Positions 32,375 to 41,103 of a stretch of 64,000 nt of DNA are shown here, piece after piece. The notes under the pieces are model-generated. The model worked only from the letters and a program-made list of their open reading frames with translations. It made no database searches and was not told the origin of the DNA. Within the stretch, counting starts at the first letter, position 1. Each line of letters starts with the position of its first letter. The position numbers and the translations under genes were made by a program. Source of the DNA: CAVXDY01 sp963760715 (GTDB taxonomy: Bacteria > Actinomycetota > Thermoleophilia > Miltoncostaeales > Miltoncostaeaceae); contig CAVXDY010000004.1 in the NCBI GenBank assembly GCA_963760715.1, forward strand, positions 248,001 through 312,000. Reading direction: 5' to 3'.

Positions 32375-33760
32375 GTGAGCGAGTTGCGGATCGTCACGGC
32401 CGGCCTCGACCTGATGGCCGAGGCACTGCGGCAGCAGCAGGCCGACGTGCTCGCGCTCGACTGGCGGCCCCCCGCGGGCGGCGACTCCGACGACGTCGCC
32501 GTGCTCACGGCCGCCTACGGGGACGAGCGGATCGACGAGGGCAACCGCCGGGCCCTGGCGCGCCTGCGCGAGGCCCGCCCCATGATCGTGGGGGCCGGGG
32601 CGGCCGGCGACCTGATCCCCGGCCTCGAGGGGCGCACCGTGCTGCACGCCGGGCCGCCGGTGGAGTGGGAGCTCATGTGCGCCCCCCAGCGCAACGCCGT
32701 GTGCGGCGCGGTCGTGTTCGAGGGCTGGGCGGCCTCGCCCGAGGAGGCCGCCCCGATGGTCGCGCGCGGCGACGTGCGCATCGCGACCGCCCACTCCCTG
32801 AACGCGGCCGGGGCGATGACCGGGGTGATCTCGCCCTCCATGGCGTGCTGGGCCGCCCGCGACGAGGTCGGCGGCGGGGTGGGCTACAGCCCGTTCAACG
32901 ACGGCCCCGGAGAGGCGTTCTGGCTGGGGGTGGGCTCCCCCGAGGCCATCCGCCGCCAGCGGACGATGGCCGAGGCGGTGGCGCCCGGGTTCGCGGCCGC
33001 GCTGCGCGCGGACGGGCCCATCGACGCCTTCGCCCTCTGCGCGCAGGGCATCGCCATGGGCGACGACTGCCACATGCGCCACCAGGCCACGACCATGCTG
33101 CTGCTGCGCCAGGTGCTCCCGAGCATGGCCGAGCGCGCCCCCCGCAGCGTGCTGCCCACCGCGCGGCTCCTGGCCGCCAACGGCCACTTCGCCCTCACCG
33201 TGACGATCGCGGCGGCCCGCGCCGCCCTGGCCGGGATCCAGGGCACGCCCGCGTCGAGCCTCGTGGTCTTCATCAGCCGCAACGGCACCGACGCGGCCGT
33301 GCAGATCGCCGGGCTGCCCGACCGGTGGTTCCCCGCGCCGGCCCCCATGGTGGGCGACCCGCTCTACCGGCCCGGCTTCTCCGACGCCGACGCCGCGCCG
33401 GACATCGGCGACTCGGCCCTCGTGGAGTGCTGCGGCCTGGGCGCCGCGGCCAGCGCCGCGAGCCCCGCGGTGGCGGCCTTCCTGGGCGGGGGCGTCGCCG
33501 ACGCCGTGGAGCGCACGCGCGAGATGGGCGACATCTGCGTGGGCACCAGCGATCGGCTGCGCATGCCCACCCTCGACGGCGAGGGGACGCCCCTGGGGGT
33601 GGACGCGCGCGCCTGCGTGGACATCGGCGGCACCCCGCTCATCAACACCGGCATCCTGCACCGCGCGGACGGCGGGCAGATCGGGGCCGGCATCGCGCGC
33701 ACGCCGCTCGAGCCGATCCGCGACGCGCTGGCCGCGCTCGTCGACGACCTGGCGGCCTGA
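32375..33760 (+). CDS. DUF1116/AllG-like protein
   Basis: 461 residues matching DUF1116: TAGLDLMAEALRQQQADVLALDWRPPAGGD at the N-terminus (conserved in the family), PPVEWELMCAPQRNAVCGAVVFEGWA, HSLNAAGAMTGVISPSMACW, MGDDCHMRHQATTMLLL and the C-terminal GTPLINTGILHRADGGQIGAG. AllG (formerly YlbE) is a subunit of oxamate carbamoyltransferase with AllF and AllH. GTG 32375 is leaderless. Its partner FdrA/AllF-like gene is 11 kb away in this window. The methyltransferase follows with a 1-nt stop/start overlap. Confidence 0.85.
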   Translation: MSELRIVTAGLDLMAEALRQQQADVLALDWRPPAGGDSDDVAVLTAAYGDERIDEGNRRALARLREARPMIVGAGAAGDLIPGLEGRTVLHAGPPVEWELMCAPQRNAVCGAVVFEGWAASPEEAAPMVARGDVRIATAHSLNAAGAMTGVISPSMACWAARDEVGGGVGYSPFNDGPGEAFWLGVGSPEAIRRQRTMAEAVAPGFAAALRADGPIDAFALCAQGIAMGDDCHMRHQATTMLLLRQVLPSMAERAPRSVLPTARLLAANGHFALTVTIAAARAALAGIQGTPASSLVVFISRNGTDAAVQIAGLPDRWFPAPAPMVGDPLYRPGFSDADAAPDIGDSALVECCGLGAAASAASPAVAAFLGGGVADAVERTREMGDICVGTSDRLRMPTLDGEGTPLGVDARACVDIGGTPLINTGILHRADGGQIGAGIARTPLEPIRDALAALVDDLAA

Positions 33761-34539
33761 TGGCCGACGAGTGGGACGCGGGGACCTATCAGCGGGTCTC
33801 GGAGCCGCAGCTCGCCTGGGGGCGGCGGGTGGTGGAGCGCATCCCGCTCGAGGGGGACGAGCGCGCGATCGACGCGGGCTGCGGCACGGGGCGGGTGACG
33901 CGCCTGCTGGCGGAGCGCCTGCCGCGCGGCTCGGTGCTGGCCGTGGACGGCTCGGCGCGCATGGTGGAGGAGGCGTCGCGCCGGCTCGCGGACCTGGGCG
34001 AGCGGGTGGCGGTGCGCCAGAGCGACCTCCTCGAGCTGGAGGTGGACGAGCCGGCCGACCTCCTGGTCTCCACGGCCACCTTCCACTGGATCCTCGACCA
34101 CGAGCGGCTGTTCGCCCGCCTGCACGACGCGCTGCGCCCCGGCGGCCGCCTGGTGGCCCAGTGCGGCGGAGCGGGCAACATCGCGCGCACCCTCGCGGCG
34201 GCCCGCGAGGCGTCCACGCTCGCGCCCTACGCCGAGGCGCTCTCCGAGATGCCCGAGAGCTGGCTCTTCGCCGGCCCGGAGGACACCGTGGCGCGGCTGG
34301 ACGGCGCGGGCTTCACCGGCGCGCGCGCCTGGCTGGAGGAGGCGCCGGCGCATTTCGAGGACGTTGACGCCGGGTCCGAGTTCCTGACGACGGTGGTCCT
34401 GCGGCACCACCTGGACCTGCTGCCCGAGGACCTGCGCCCCGGGTTCGCGCGCGACGTGGCCGCCCGCTGCGCCCGGCCGGACGGCAGCGTCGAGATCGAC
34501 TACGTGCGGCTGAACATGGAGGCCCGACGCGCGGCCTGA
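33760..34539 (+). CDS. class I SAM-dependent methyltransferase, trans-aconitate type
   Basis: 259 residues. SAM-binding motif I is AIDAGCGTGRVTRLLAERLP, followed by the acidic loop VLAVDGSARM and motif II/III ADLLVSTATFHWILDHERLF, as in trans-aconitate 2-methyltransferase and related small-molecule enzymes. C-terminal FEDVDAGSEFLTTVVL fits the same subgroup. The substrate is unknown. It starts at the last base of the AllG-like stop (TGATG) and is followed by the HpnB-like gene. Confidence 0.82.
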   Translation: MADEWDAGTYQRVSEPQLAWGRRVVERIPLEGDERAIDAGCGTGRVTRLLAERLPRGSVLAVDGSARMVEEASRRLADLGERVAVRQSDLLELEVDEPADLLVSTATFHWILDHERLFARLHDALRPGGRLVAQCGGAGNIARTLAAAREASTLAPYAEALSEMPESWLFAGPEDTVARLDGAGFTGARAWLEEAPAHFEDVDAGSEFLTTVVLRHHLDLLPEDLRPGFARDVAARCARPDGSVEIDYVRLNMEARRAA

Positions 34540-35696
34540 CCGCCCTGGCGGGCGCCGGCGCGCTCGCCGCGGCGGCCTGGCTCGGCGTGCTGCTGCATCC
34601 GGCCCGCCCCTGGGACCTGCGCCCCACCGACGCGGAGGACGGCCCGGCGCCCGAGCCCGGCGCCTGGCCGGCGGTCGCCGTGCTGGTGCCCGCGCGCAAC
34701 GAGGCGGCGACGCTTCCGCAGACCCTGCCGGCGCTGCTCGCGCAGGACTACCCCGGCGACTGGAGCGTGGTCCTCGTCGACGACCGGTCGGACGACGGCA
34801 CCGCCGCGGTCGCGCGGTCGCTGGCCGCGGGCGACCCGCGCCTGCGCGCAGTGGAGGGCGGATCCGTGCCCGATGGGTGGGTGGGGAAGGTCTGGGCCCT
34901 GGAGCAGGCCCTCCGCGCGGCCGGCGAGGCTCCCGGCGGGACGCCGGAGCTGCTGCTGCTCACGGACGCCGACATCCGGCACGCCCCGGGCTCCCTGCGG
35001 CGGCTGGTGGCCGAGGCGCAGGCGACGGAGCTCGACCTGGTGAGCCGCATGGCGCGCCTGCGCTGCTCCTCGGCCGCGGAGCGGCTGCTGATCCCGCCCT
35101 TCGTGCTCTTCTTCCTCCTGCTCTACCCCCTGCGCTGGGCCAACCGGGACGGCGGCCGGGTGGCCGCGGCCGCGGGCGGGTGCATGCTGGTGCGCCGATC
35201 GGCGCTCGAGGCGGCGGGCGGGCTCGCGGCGATCCGCGGGGCCCTGATCGACGACCTCGCGCTGGCGCGGGCCGTCAAGCGCTCCGGTGGGCGGGTGCGC
35301 CTGCGCCGCAGCGAGGGGGCGGTGACCAGCGTGCGCGCCTACGCGGGCGTCGGCGACGTGTGGCGCATGGTGCGGCGCAGCGCGTTCACGCAGCTCCGGC
35401 GCTCGTGGCCCCTGCTGGGCGCGACCCTCGTCGGCCTGGCGCTGCTGTTCGTGGTCCCCGTCGCCTGCGTCGTCGCGGGGCTCGCCGCCCTCCTCCTGGG
35501 CAGCGCCGGCGGCCGGGCACCCCTCGCCGCCGGCGCCGTCGCGTGGGCGCTGGCGGCGGTCGTGGCCCTTCCCGCCGTGCGGGCGTTCGGCCTGCGCCCG
35601 GCCTGGGCGCTCACGCTGCCGCTGGGCGGGACGCTCTACGGCGGGATGACGCTCGACTCGGCCCTGCGCGGCCCCCGCGGGGGCGGCTGGCGCTAG
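34536..35696 (+). CDS. GT2 membrane glycosyltransferase, HpnB-like
   Basis: About 386 residues: an N-terminal membrane helix (TALAGAGALAAAAWLGVLL), the GT2 domain with VLVPARNEAATLPQTLPALL, VLVDDRSDDGT, LLTDADI (DxD-like) and GGCMLVRRSALEAAGG, DDLALARAVKRSGG, and three or four C-terminal hydrophobic segments. This is the layout of hopanoid-associated HpnB. No in-frame ATG or GTG exists before 34587, which would cut into the first helix. A CTG at 34536 overlapping the methyltransferase stop (CTGA) keeps it whole. No squalene-hopene genes are in the window. Confidence 0.8.
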   Translation: MTALAGAGALAAAAWLGVLLHPARPWDLRPTDAEDGPAPEPGAWPAVAVLVPARNEAATLPQTLPALLAQDYPGDWSVVLVDDRSDDGTAAVARSLAAGDPRLRAVEGGSVPDGWVGKVWALEQALRAAGEAPGGTPELLLLTDADIRHAPGSLRRLVAEAQATELDLVSRMARLRCSSAAERLLIPPFVLFFLLLYPLRWANRDGGRVAAAAGGCMLVRRSALEAAGGLAAIRGALIDDLALARAVKRSGGRVRLRRSEGAVTSVRAYAGVGDVWRMVRRSAFTQLRRSWPLLGATLVGLALLFVVPVACVVAGLAALLLGSAGGRAPLAAGAVAWALAAVVALPAVRAFGLRPAWALTLPLGGTLYGGMTLDSALRGPRGGGWR

Positions 35697-35744
35697 CCGC
35701 CAACCCGCGATTGCCCACAAGGGCCTGCGCACGGGCGTTCTCGG

Positions 35745-36833
35745 ATGGCGAGAGGCGGGGAGCGCTCAGGGCACCCTTTCTCGTCGGCCGTGGCACTGTT
35801 GGCTCGAATCGGCGCGCGGCGGGGGTTCGGTGTGACGATCGGTGGCTGCGAGACGCTGGCGGAGCACCTCGTCGCGGGTCCCGACTCTCCCGGGCTCGTG
35901 AGGGTCGGGCGGCTGAGCGTCGCGGGAGGCGGCATCACCTTCCAGCCCGGAAACGGGCTCTCGACCGGTTCCCGTCTCACGATCGCCGCCCCCGACCTTC
36001 TGCGCGTCGGCTCGGAGGATCTTTCGCCTCTCCCGTCGGCGGCCCCCACCCACACCCTCGCCTTCCAGGGGCTGAGGGCCGGCTGGTCGGCGCAGTACGC
36101 GTTCCGGGTCCCCGGTAGTGAGGCGCGGCCGCTCCTCGTCGCGCTTGCCGCGGAGCGGGTGGCGAGCGGGCTCCGGGCGATCGCGGTCGAGACGGCGGTG
36201 GGAGGCCGCCTCGTGTCGCCGACGCCCCCACCCGCCAATCAGTCGCCGACCGCCGCCGAGCGCGCGGCCCTGCCGGTTGCCTCCCTTCCTCACCAATGGC
36301 TGCGCCTGACTGCCGCCGCAACGCGTAGCCGCTGCGTGTACCTCGATGGAGTGTCGATGCTGCTCGAGCTCGCCGTACTGGGGCACGTCGACGTCGCCGA
36401 GGGCGCGCTCGTCGTGGCCAAGGGCGTGGGGCCGAACCCCGCCCTCGTGGGGGCCCTCCGCAGGCTCGTCGAGGACGATGACCTACTCCCCCCCGAGGTG
36501 AAGGCCCTCCACCTTGGCGCCTACGTCGGGGGTCTCGGTGCGGACGCCGTGGGGGTCGGAGATCTGAGGGATCGAGTCCGAGAGATGATCGTGTCCCGTC
36601 GGTCGCCCGATCTGCGCTCGGCGCTCCTCGTCTGGATGATCAAGCAGGACGCCATCGTCTGGCGCGTCACCCTTCCACTCCTGTTCGCCGACCGCATGCG
36701 AGAGGGGCGGCGCGCGCTTCGTCGCACATCGCCCGACCTCTACTCCGCCGCCGACCACGAGACGGCCGGGCGGGCCCACCGGGTCCTGCACGCGCTGGTG
36801 ATCCAGCCACATACCTGGCACTGGCCGGGGTGA
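35745..36833 (+). CDS. unknown 362-residue protein
   Basis: The N-terminal half looks like a beta-rich PH-like domain (VGRLSVAGGGITFQPGNGLSTG, then LAFQGLRAGWSAQYAFRVPG). The C-terminal half is helical and ends in HTWHWPG. There is no signal peptide or membrane segment. The codon choice is less extreme in G+C than in flanking genes, which could mean recent acquisition. I recognise no family. It stands alone between the HpnB-like gene and the convergent rhamnose genes. Confidence 0.55.
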   Translation: MARGGERSGHPFSSAVALLARIGARRGFGVTIGGCETLAEHLVAGPDSPGLVRVGRLSVAGGGITFQPGNGLSTGSRLTIAAPDLLRVGSEDLSPLPSAAPTHTLAFQGLRAGWSAQYAFRVPGSEARPLLVALAAERVASGLRAIAVETAVGGRLVSPTPPPANQSPTAAERAALPVASLPHQWLRLTAAATRSRCVYLDGVSMLLELAVLGHVDVAEGALVVAKGVGPNPALVGALRRLVEDDDLLPPEVKALHLGAYVGGLGADAVGVGDLRDRVREMIVSRRSPDLRSALLVWMIKQDAIVWRVTLPLLFADRMREGRRALRRTSPDLYSAADHETAGRAHRVLHALVIQPHTWHWPG

Positions 36834-36843
36834 CGCCGGCCGG

Positions 36844-37836
36844 CTAACGGCTCCCGTACTGCTCCTCGTAGTACCTGCGGTACTCGCCGCTCTTGATGGG
36901 CTCCCACCAGTCGCGGCGGTCCCGGTACCACTCGACCGTGGCGGTCAGGCCCTCCTCGAACCCGATGCGCGGCTCCCAGCCCAGCCCGCGCAGCCGCGTC
37001 GTGTCGAGGGCGTAGCGGCGGTCGTGGCCCAGGCGGTCCTCCACGTGGCGCACCAGCGATTCGTCGCGCCCGGTGAGGGCGAGCACTCGGCGGGTGATCG
37101 CCATGTTCGGCTCCTCGTTGCCGCCGCCCACGTTGTAGACCTCGCCGGCCGCGCCGAGCTCCAGGGCCGTCCAGATGCCCGCGCAGTGGTCGTCCACGTG
37201 GATCCAGTCGCGCACCTGCATCCCGTCGCCGTAGACCGGCAGGGGGAGGCCGTCGAGGGCGTTGGTGACGAAGAGCGGGATCAGCTTCTCGGGGTACTGG
37301 CGCGGGCCGTAGGTGTTGGACCCGCGGGTGATGACCGCGTCGAGCCCGAAGGTGCGGTGCCACGCGAGCACCTGGAGGTCCCCGCCGGCCTTGCTGGCCG
37401 AGTACGGGCTGGAGGGGCTGATGGGATCGGTCTCCCGGAAGGCCCCGGTGGGGATCGAGCCGTACACCTCGTCGGTCGAGACCTGCACGAACCGCCCCAC
37501 ACCGGCCCGGCGGGCCGCGTCGAGCAGGACGGCCGTGCCGACCACGTCGGTGCTGATGAACTCGGAGGGGTCGAGGATGCTGCGGTCGACGTGGCTCTCG
37601 GCCGCGAGGTTGACCACGGCGTCGACGCCCTCGATGGCCTCGGCCACGGCCTCCGCGTCGGCGATGTCGGCGTGCACGAAGCGGTAGGCCTCGTCGTCGG
37701 CCACGTCGGCGAGGTTCGCCGGGTTGCCCGCGTAGGTGAGCTTGTCGAGGTTGACCACCTCGGCCCCGCGCGCCAGTGCCAGGCGCACGAACGCCGATCC
37801 GATGAAGCCGCAGCCTCCGGTGACCAGCAGCCTCAT
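36844..37836 (-). CDS. rmlB: dTDP-glucose 4,6-dehydratase
   Basis: 330 residues of the extended SDR family: GGCGFIGSAFVRLAL at the N-terminus, NLAAESHVDRSI, the catalytic STDEVYG (Thr, Asp, Glu) and YSASKAGGD (Tyr-x3-Lys), and GSNTYGPRQYPEK. It converts dTDP-glucose to dTDP-4-keto-6-deoxyglucose. ATG 37836 follows GAGGAGG and overlaps the rmlD stop (ATGA). Last gene of rmlA-rmlD-rmlB. Confidence 0.95.
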   Translation of the reverse strand: MRLLVTGGCGFIGSAFVRLALARGAEVVNLDKLTYAGNPANLADVADDEAYRFVHADIADAEAVAEAIEGVDAVVNLAAESHVDRSILDPSEFISTDVVGTAVLLDAARRAGVGRFVQVSTDEVYGSIPTGAFRETDPISPSSPYSASKAGGDLQVLAWHRTFGLDAVITRGSNTYGPRQYPEKLIPLFVTNALDGLPLPVYGDGMQVRDWIHVDDHCAGIWTALELGAAGEVYNVGGGNEEPNMAITRRVLALTGRDESLVRHVEDRLGHDRRYALDTTRLRGLGWEPRIGFEEGLTATVEWYRDRRDWWEPIKSGEYRRYYEEQYGSR

Positions 37837-38657
37837 GATGCCTCCTCAAGGTAGTCGGCCAGCGCGTCCCGCCAGGGGCGCAGGCGGGGGGCGCCCGGTC
37901 GCGTGACCGCGAGCGCCGACAGCGCCGGCCGCGGGGCGGGGCGCCCCAGCTCGGCGGTGGTGATGGGACGCACCCGGCAGTCGAGCCCGGCCTCCTCGAA
38001 GACGGCGGCGGCCAGGCCCGCCCAGGTGACCGACCCGGCGCCGGCGGCGTGGTACACCCCCGGCGGCTGCTCCAGCAGGGCCTCCAGGGCGGGGGCGAGC
38101 TCGCGGGTCCAGGTGGGCGATCCCTCCTGGTCGTCGACCACCGAGACCTCGTCCCGCTCGGCTCCGAGCCGCCGCATGGTGTCCACGAAGTTGCGCCCGG
38201 CCGCGCCGTAGAGCCAGGCGGTCCGGGCCACGCGCGTGCCGGGGCAGAGCGCCCGCGCCGCCCGCTCGCCGGCGAACTTGGTGCGCCCGTAGGCCCCCAG
38301 CGGCGCCGCCACGTCGTCCTCGACGTAGGGCGCCCCCTTCGTCCCGTCGAAGACGTAGTCCGTCGAGGGCAGCACCAGGGCGGCGCCCACCGCGGCGGCG
38401 GCGCGGGCCGCGTTGGCCGCCCCGTCGGTGTTGACGCGCGCGGCCTCGTCCTCGCGCTCCTCGGCCGCGTCCACGTCGGTGAAGGCCGCCAGGTGGAAGA
38501 CCGCCTCGGGCCGGCAGGCCTCGACGCAGGCGCGAACCGCGTCCGGATCGGTGACGTCAACCTCGAGGTCCACGGCCGTCACCTCGTGGCGCGCGGCCAG
38601 CTGGTCCACGAGGTCGCGGCCGAGCATGCCGGCGGCGCCGGTCACGAGCACCCGCAC
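37833..38657 (-). CDS. rmlD: dTDP-4-dehydrorhamnose reductase
   Basis: 274 residues: RVLVTGAAGMLGRDLVDQLA, NTDGAANAARAA, STDYVFDGTKGAPYVEDD, the catalytic YGRTKFAGER and a C-terminal substrate domain with TAELGRPAPRPALSAL. It makes the last step to dTDP-L-rhamnose. The 3,5-epimerase RmlC, required before it, is not in this window. GTG 38657 lies 4 nt after the rmlA stop. Confidence 0.95.
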   Translation of the reverse strand: MRVLVTGAAGMLGRDLVDQLAARHEVTAVDLEVDVTDPDAVRACVEACRPEAVFHLAAFTDVDAAEEREDEAARVNTDGAANAARAAAAVGAALVLPSTDYVFDGTKGAPYVEDDVAAPLGAYGRTKFAGERAARALCPGTRVARTAWLYGAAGRNFVDTMRRLGAERDEVSVVDDQEGSPTWTRELAPALEALLEQPPGVYHAAGAGSVTWAGLAAAVFEEAGLDCRVRPITTAELGRPAPRPALSALAVTRPGAPRLRPWRDALADYLEEAS

Positions 38658-38661
38658 GGTC

Positions 38662-39735
38662 TCAGACGAGCCCGATGGCCGATGAGTCGCCGACCATGAA
38701 CCGGTAGGCGCGCGGCTTCGCCCCGCTGCGGACGATGGTGACGTTGCGGCCGATGAGGCTGCTCTCCACCCGCGCGTCCAGGTCCTCCACCCGGCTGTCC
38801 TCCAGCAGGATGCTGTTCTCGACCTCGGCGTGGCGCACCACCACGCCCGCGGAGATCGCCGTGTACGGGCCCACGTAGGCGTGCTCGATGAGCGCCCCGG
38901 CGCCGATGATGGCCGGCCCGCGCACCGACGACGACACCACGCGCGCGCCCGGCTCCACCACCACGCGCCCCTCCACCGTGCTGTCCTCCAGCTCGCCGTC
39001 CACCCGGGTCTCGAGCACGTCGAGCACGAGGCGGTTGGCCTCGAGCATGTCCTCCAGGCGCCCCGTGTCCTTCCACCAGCCGGTCACCTCGTGGGGCTCC
39101 ACCGAGAGGCCGCGGTCGATGAGGTGCTGGATCGCGTCGGTGATCTCCAGCTCGCCGCGCGCCGAGGGCCGGATCGCCTTCACCGACTCCATGATCGACG
39201 GGGAGAACATGTAGACGCCCACCAGCGCGAGGTCGGAGCGGGGCTCGGCCGGCTTCTCCACCAGCCGCACCACCCGGCCGTCCTCCAGCTCGGCGACGCC
39301 GTAGGACTCGGGGTCGGGGACGTGCTGGAGCAGGATCAGGGCGTCGCTGGCGCCGGCGCGGAAGCGGTCCACGAGGGCCGTGATGCCGTCGCGCAGCAGG
39401 TTGTCGCCCAGGTACATCACGAACGGCGAGTCGCCGAGGAACGCCTCGGCGGTGAGCACCGCGTGGGCCAGGCCGAGCGGGGCCTCCTGCGGGATGTAGG
39501 TCACCCGGATCCCCAGCGCCGAGCCGTCGCCCACGGCCGCCTCGATCTCCGCGTGGGTGTCGCCCACCACGATCCCGATGTCGGTCACGCCGGCCGCGCG
39601 GAGCGCCTCGAGGCCGTAGAACAGGACCGGCTTGTTGGCGACCGGCACGAGCTGCTTGGCGCTGGTGTGGGTGATGGGCCGCAGGCGCGTCCCGGCCCCC
39701 CCGGACAGCACCAGACCCTTGAGCGCGGCGGGCAC
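38662..39735 (-). CDS. rmlA: glucose-1-phosphate thymidylyltransferase, long form
   Basis: 357 residues. The nucleotidyltransferase signature LSGGAGTRLRPITHTSAKQL is at the N-terminus, with YLGDNLLRDG and GVYMFSP. A C-terminal left-handed beta-helix (from about 250: VVEPGARVVSSSVRGPAIIG) makes it longer than the roughly 290-residue RmlA. This long form is common in actinobacteria and archaea. It forms dTDP-glucose. GTG 39735 follows TAGCCT by 6 nt (leaderless). It is divergent from gpgS. Confidence 0.93.
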   Translation of the reverse strand: MPAALKGLVLSGGAGTRLRPITHTSAKQLVPVANKPVLFYGLEALRAAGVTDIGIVVGDTHAEIEAAVGDGSALGIRVTYIPQEAPLGLAHAVLTAEAFLGDSPFVMYLGDNLLRDGITALVDRFRAGASDALILLQHVPDPESYGVAELEDGRVVRLVEKPAEPRSDLALVGVYMFSPSIMESVKAIRPSARGELEITDAIQHLIDRGLSVEPHEVTGWWKDTGRLEDMLEANRLVLDVLETRVDGELEDSTVEGRVVVEPGARVVSSSVRGPAIIGAGALIEHAYVGPYTAISAGVVVRHAEVENSILLEDSRVEDLDARVESSLIGRNVTIVRSGAKPRAYRFMVGDSSAIGLV

Positions 39736-39741
39736 GGCGGC

Positions 39742-39747
39742 AGGCTA
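39742..39747 (-). promoter_or_regulatory. -10 box TAGCCT, leaderless
   Basis: On the minus strand TAGCCT ends 6 nt before the rmlA GTG. It drives the rmlA-rmlD-rmlB operon. Confidence 0.55.
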
Positions 39748-39786
39748 GCACCGGCCCGCGGCGGGGCCGGGCCCCGGGACCGCCGC

Positions 39787-39792
39787 TACGAT
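39787..39792 (+). promoter_or_regulatory. -10 box TACGAT, leaderless
   Basis: TACGAT ends 6 nt before the gpgS GTG at 39799. It is divergent from the rmlA promoter 40 nt away. Confidence 0.55.
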
Positions 39793-39798
39793 CGGCCG

Positions 39799-40740
39799 GT
39801 GGATCGGACCGAGTGGCTCGCGCGCCGCACCTACCGGGGGGGCGACTTCGATCCCGAGGACCTGGCGGCCCGCGCCCTCGAGCAGGGCCTGAAGGTCTCC
39901 GTGTGCCTCCCGGCCCTCAACGTGGAGGACACCGTCGGCCCCATCGTGGCGAGCCTGCGGGAGCGGCTGGTGCGCGAGGTGCCCCTGGTGAGCGAGATCG
40001 TCGTCATGGACAGCCGCAGCTCCGACGCCACGGCGCGGATCGCCGCCGCCGAGGGCGCGCGGGTGGTGCAGGACGACGAGGTGCTGCCCGCCGTCGGGCC
40101 CGGCTCCGGCAAGGGCGAGGCGATGTGGAAGAGCCTCGCCGTGGTGTCGGGGGAGGTCGTGGTGTGGCTGGACGCCGACGTGGTGGGCTTCGACCCCGCA
40201 TTCGTCACCGGCCTGCTGGGCCCGCTGCTCCACGAGCCCGAGGTCGGGTACGTCAAGGCGCTCTACCGCCGGCGCCTGGGCGACGAGGAGGACGCGGGCG
40301 GGCGCGTCACGGAGATCTGCGCCCGGCCGCTGATCAACCTCTTCTACCCCGAGCTGGCGGGGTTCGTGCAGCCGCTCTCGGGCGAGGCCGCGGGGCGGGT
40401 GGAGCTGCTGCGCGCGGTGCCCTTCTTCAGCGGCTACGCCGTCGAGCTCGGGCTGCTGATCGATCTCAGCCGCCACGCCGGCCTGGGGGCGCTGGCGCAG
40501 GTCGACCTGGGCGACCGGACCCACGTGAACCAGCCGACCGCGGCGCTCGGGACGATGGCCTCGGCCATCGCCCAGGCGGTCCTGTGGCGCGTGGCGGACG
40601 AGGGGCGCGGGCTCGCGGAGGCGGTCAACGGCACCTACGCGCGGCCCGTCCCCGCGAACGGCGGCTACGTGCTGGGCGAGGTGGACACGCGGCCGAGGGT
40701 GCGGCCGCCGATGGCGGAGGCCGCCTCGGTCAGGGCGTGA
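39799..40740 (+). CDS. gpgS: glucosyl-3-phosphoglycerate synthase
   Basis: 313 residues of the GT81 family: KVSVCLPALNVEDTVGPIV, EIVVMDSRSSDATARIA, GPGSGKGEAMWKSL, the nucleotide/metal site VWLDADVVGF, VQPLSGEAAGRVELL, FFSGYAVELGLL and a substrate loop near QVDLGDRTHVNQP. It joins glucose from a UDP/GDP donor to 3-phosphoglycerate, the first step to glucosylglycerate or methylglucose lipopolysaccharide. This is the intact copy; a decayed one lies at 482-1055. The phosphatase partner gpgP was not seen. Confidence 0.93.
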   Translation: MDRTEWLARRTYRGGDFDPEDLAARALEQGLKVSVCLPALNVEDTVGPIVASLRERLVREVPLVSEIVVMDSRSSDATARIAAAEGARVVQDDEVLPAVGPGSGKGEAMWKSLAVVSGEVVVWLDADVVGFDPAFVTGLLGPLLHEPEVGYVKALYRRRLGDEEDAGGRVTEICARPLINLFYPELAGFVQPLSGEAAGRVELLRAVPFFSGYAVELGLLIDLSRHAGLGALAQVDLGDRTHVNQPTAALGTMASAIAQAVLWRVADEGRGLAEAVNGTYARPVPANGGYVLGEVDTRPRVRPPMAEAASVRA

Positions 40741-41035
40741 CGGTGGGCTCGGCCACCGGCTGCGAGCACTCGCGCGCGACCGAGTTCCACGCCCCCAGGG
40801 CCGCCCGGGCGCGGCGGACCCGCGGGCGCGGCGCCGTGGTCCGCTCCGCCAGGGCGAGCACCTGGGCGGCGGGGCGGGCGGTCGGGCACCGGCCCCACTT
40901 GCCGGCCAGATCGTGGGCCCTCGCGATGATCGCGTCCCCCGGCGCCGGAGCCGAGGAGGACGAGGCGAGGCCGGGCACCGCAACGGATGCGAGAGCGGCG
41001 ATGCCGACGACGGCGATGACGAGGCGATGAGCCAC
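40730..41035 (-). CDS. small secreted protein
   Basis: 101 residues with a clear signal peptide (AHRLVIAVVGIAALASVAV, cleavage near ASS). The mature part has two cysteines (GRCPTARP and ARECSQP) that could form a disulfide. I recognise no family. GTG 41035 was chosen because it starts the signal peptide directly. A GTG at 41053 is also in frame. It overlaps the end of gpgS by 11 nt on the other strand. A TATAGG-like box lies about 45 nt upstream. Confidence 0.6.
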   Translation of the reverse strand: MAHRLVIAVVGIAALASVAVPGLASSSSAPAPGDAIIARAHDLAGKWGRCPTARPAAQVLALAERTTAPRPRVRRARAALGAWNSVARECSQPVAEPTVTP

Positions 41036-41103
41036 GTCCTCAGCCTGGCCCACGCCGACCTCCGGCTCCCCCGGGGTCGACTAGGCCCGACCTATACTTT
41101 CGG

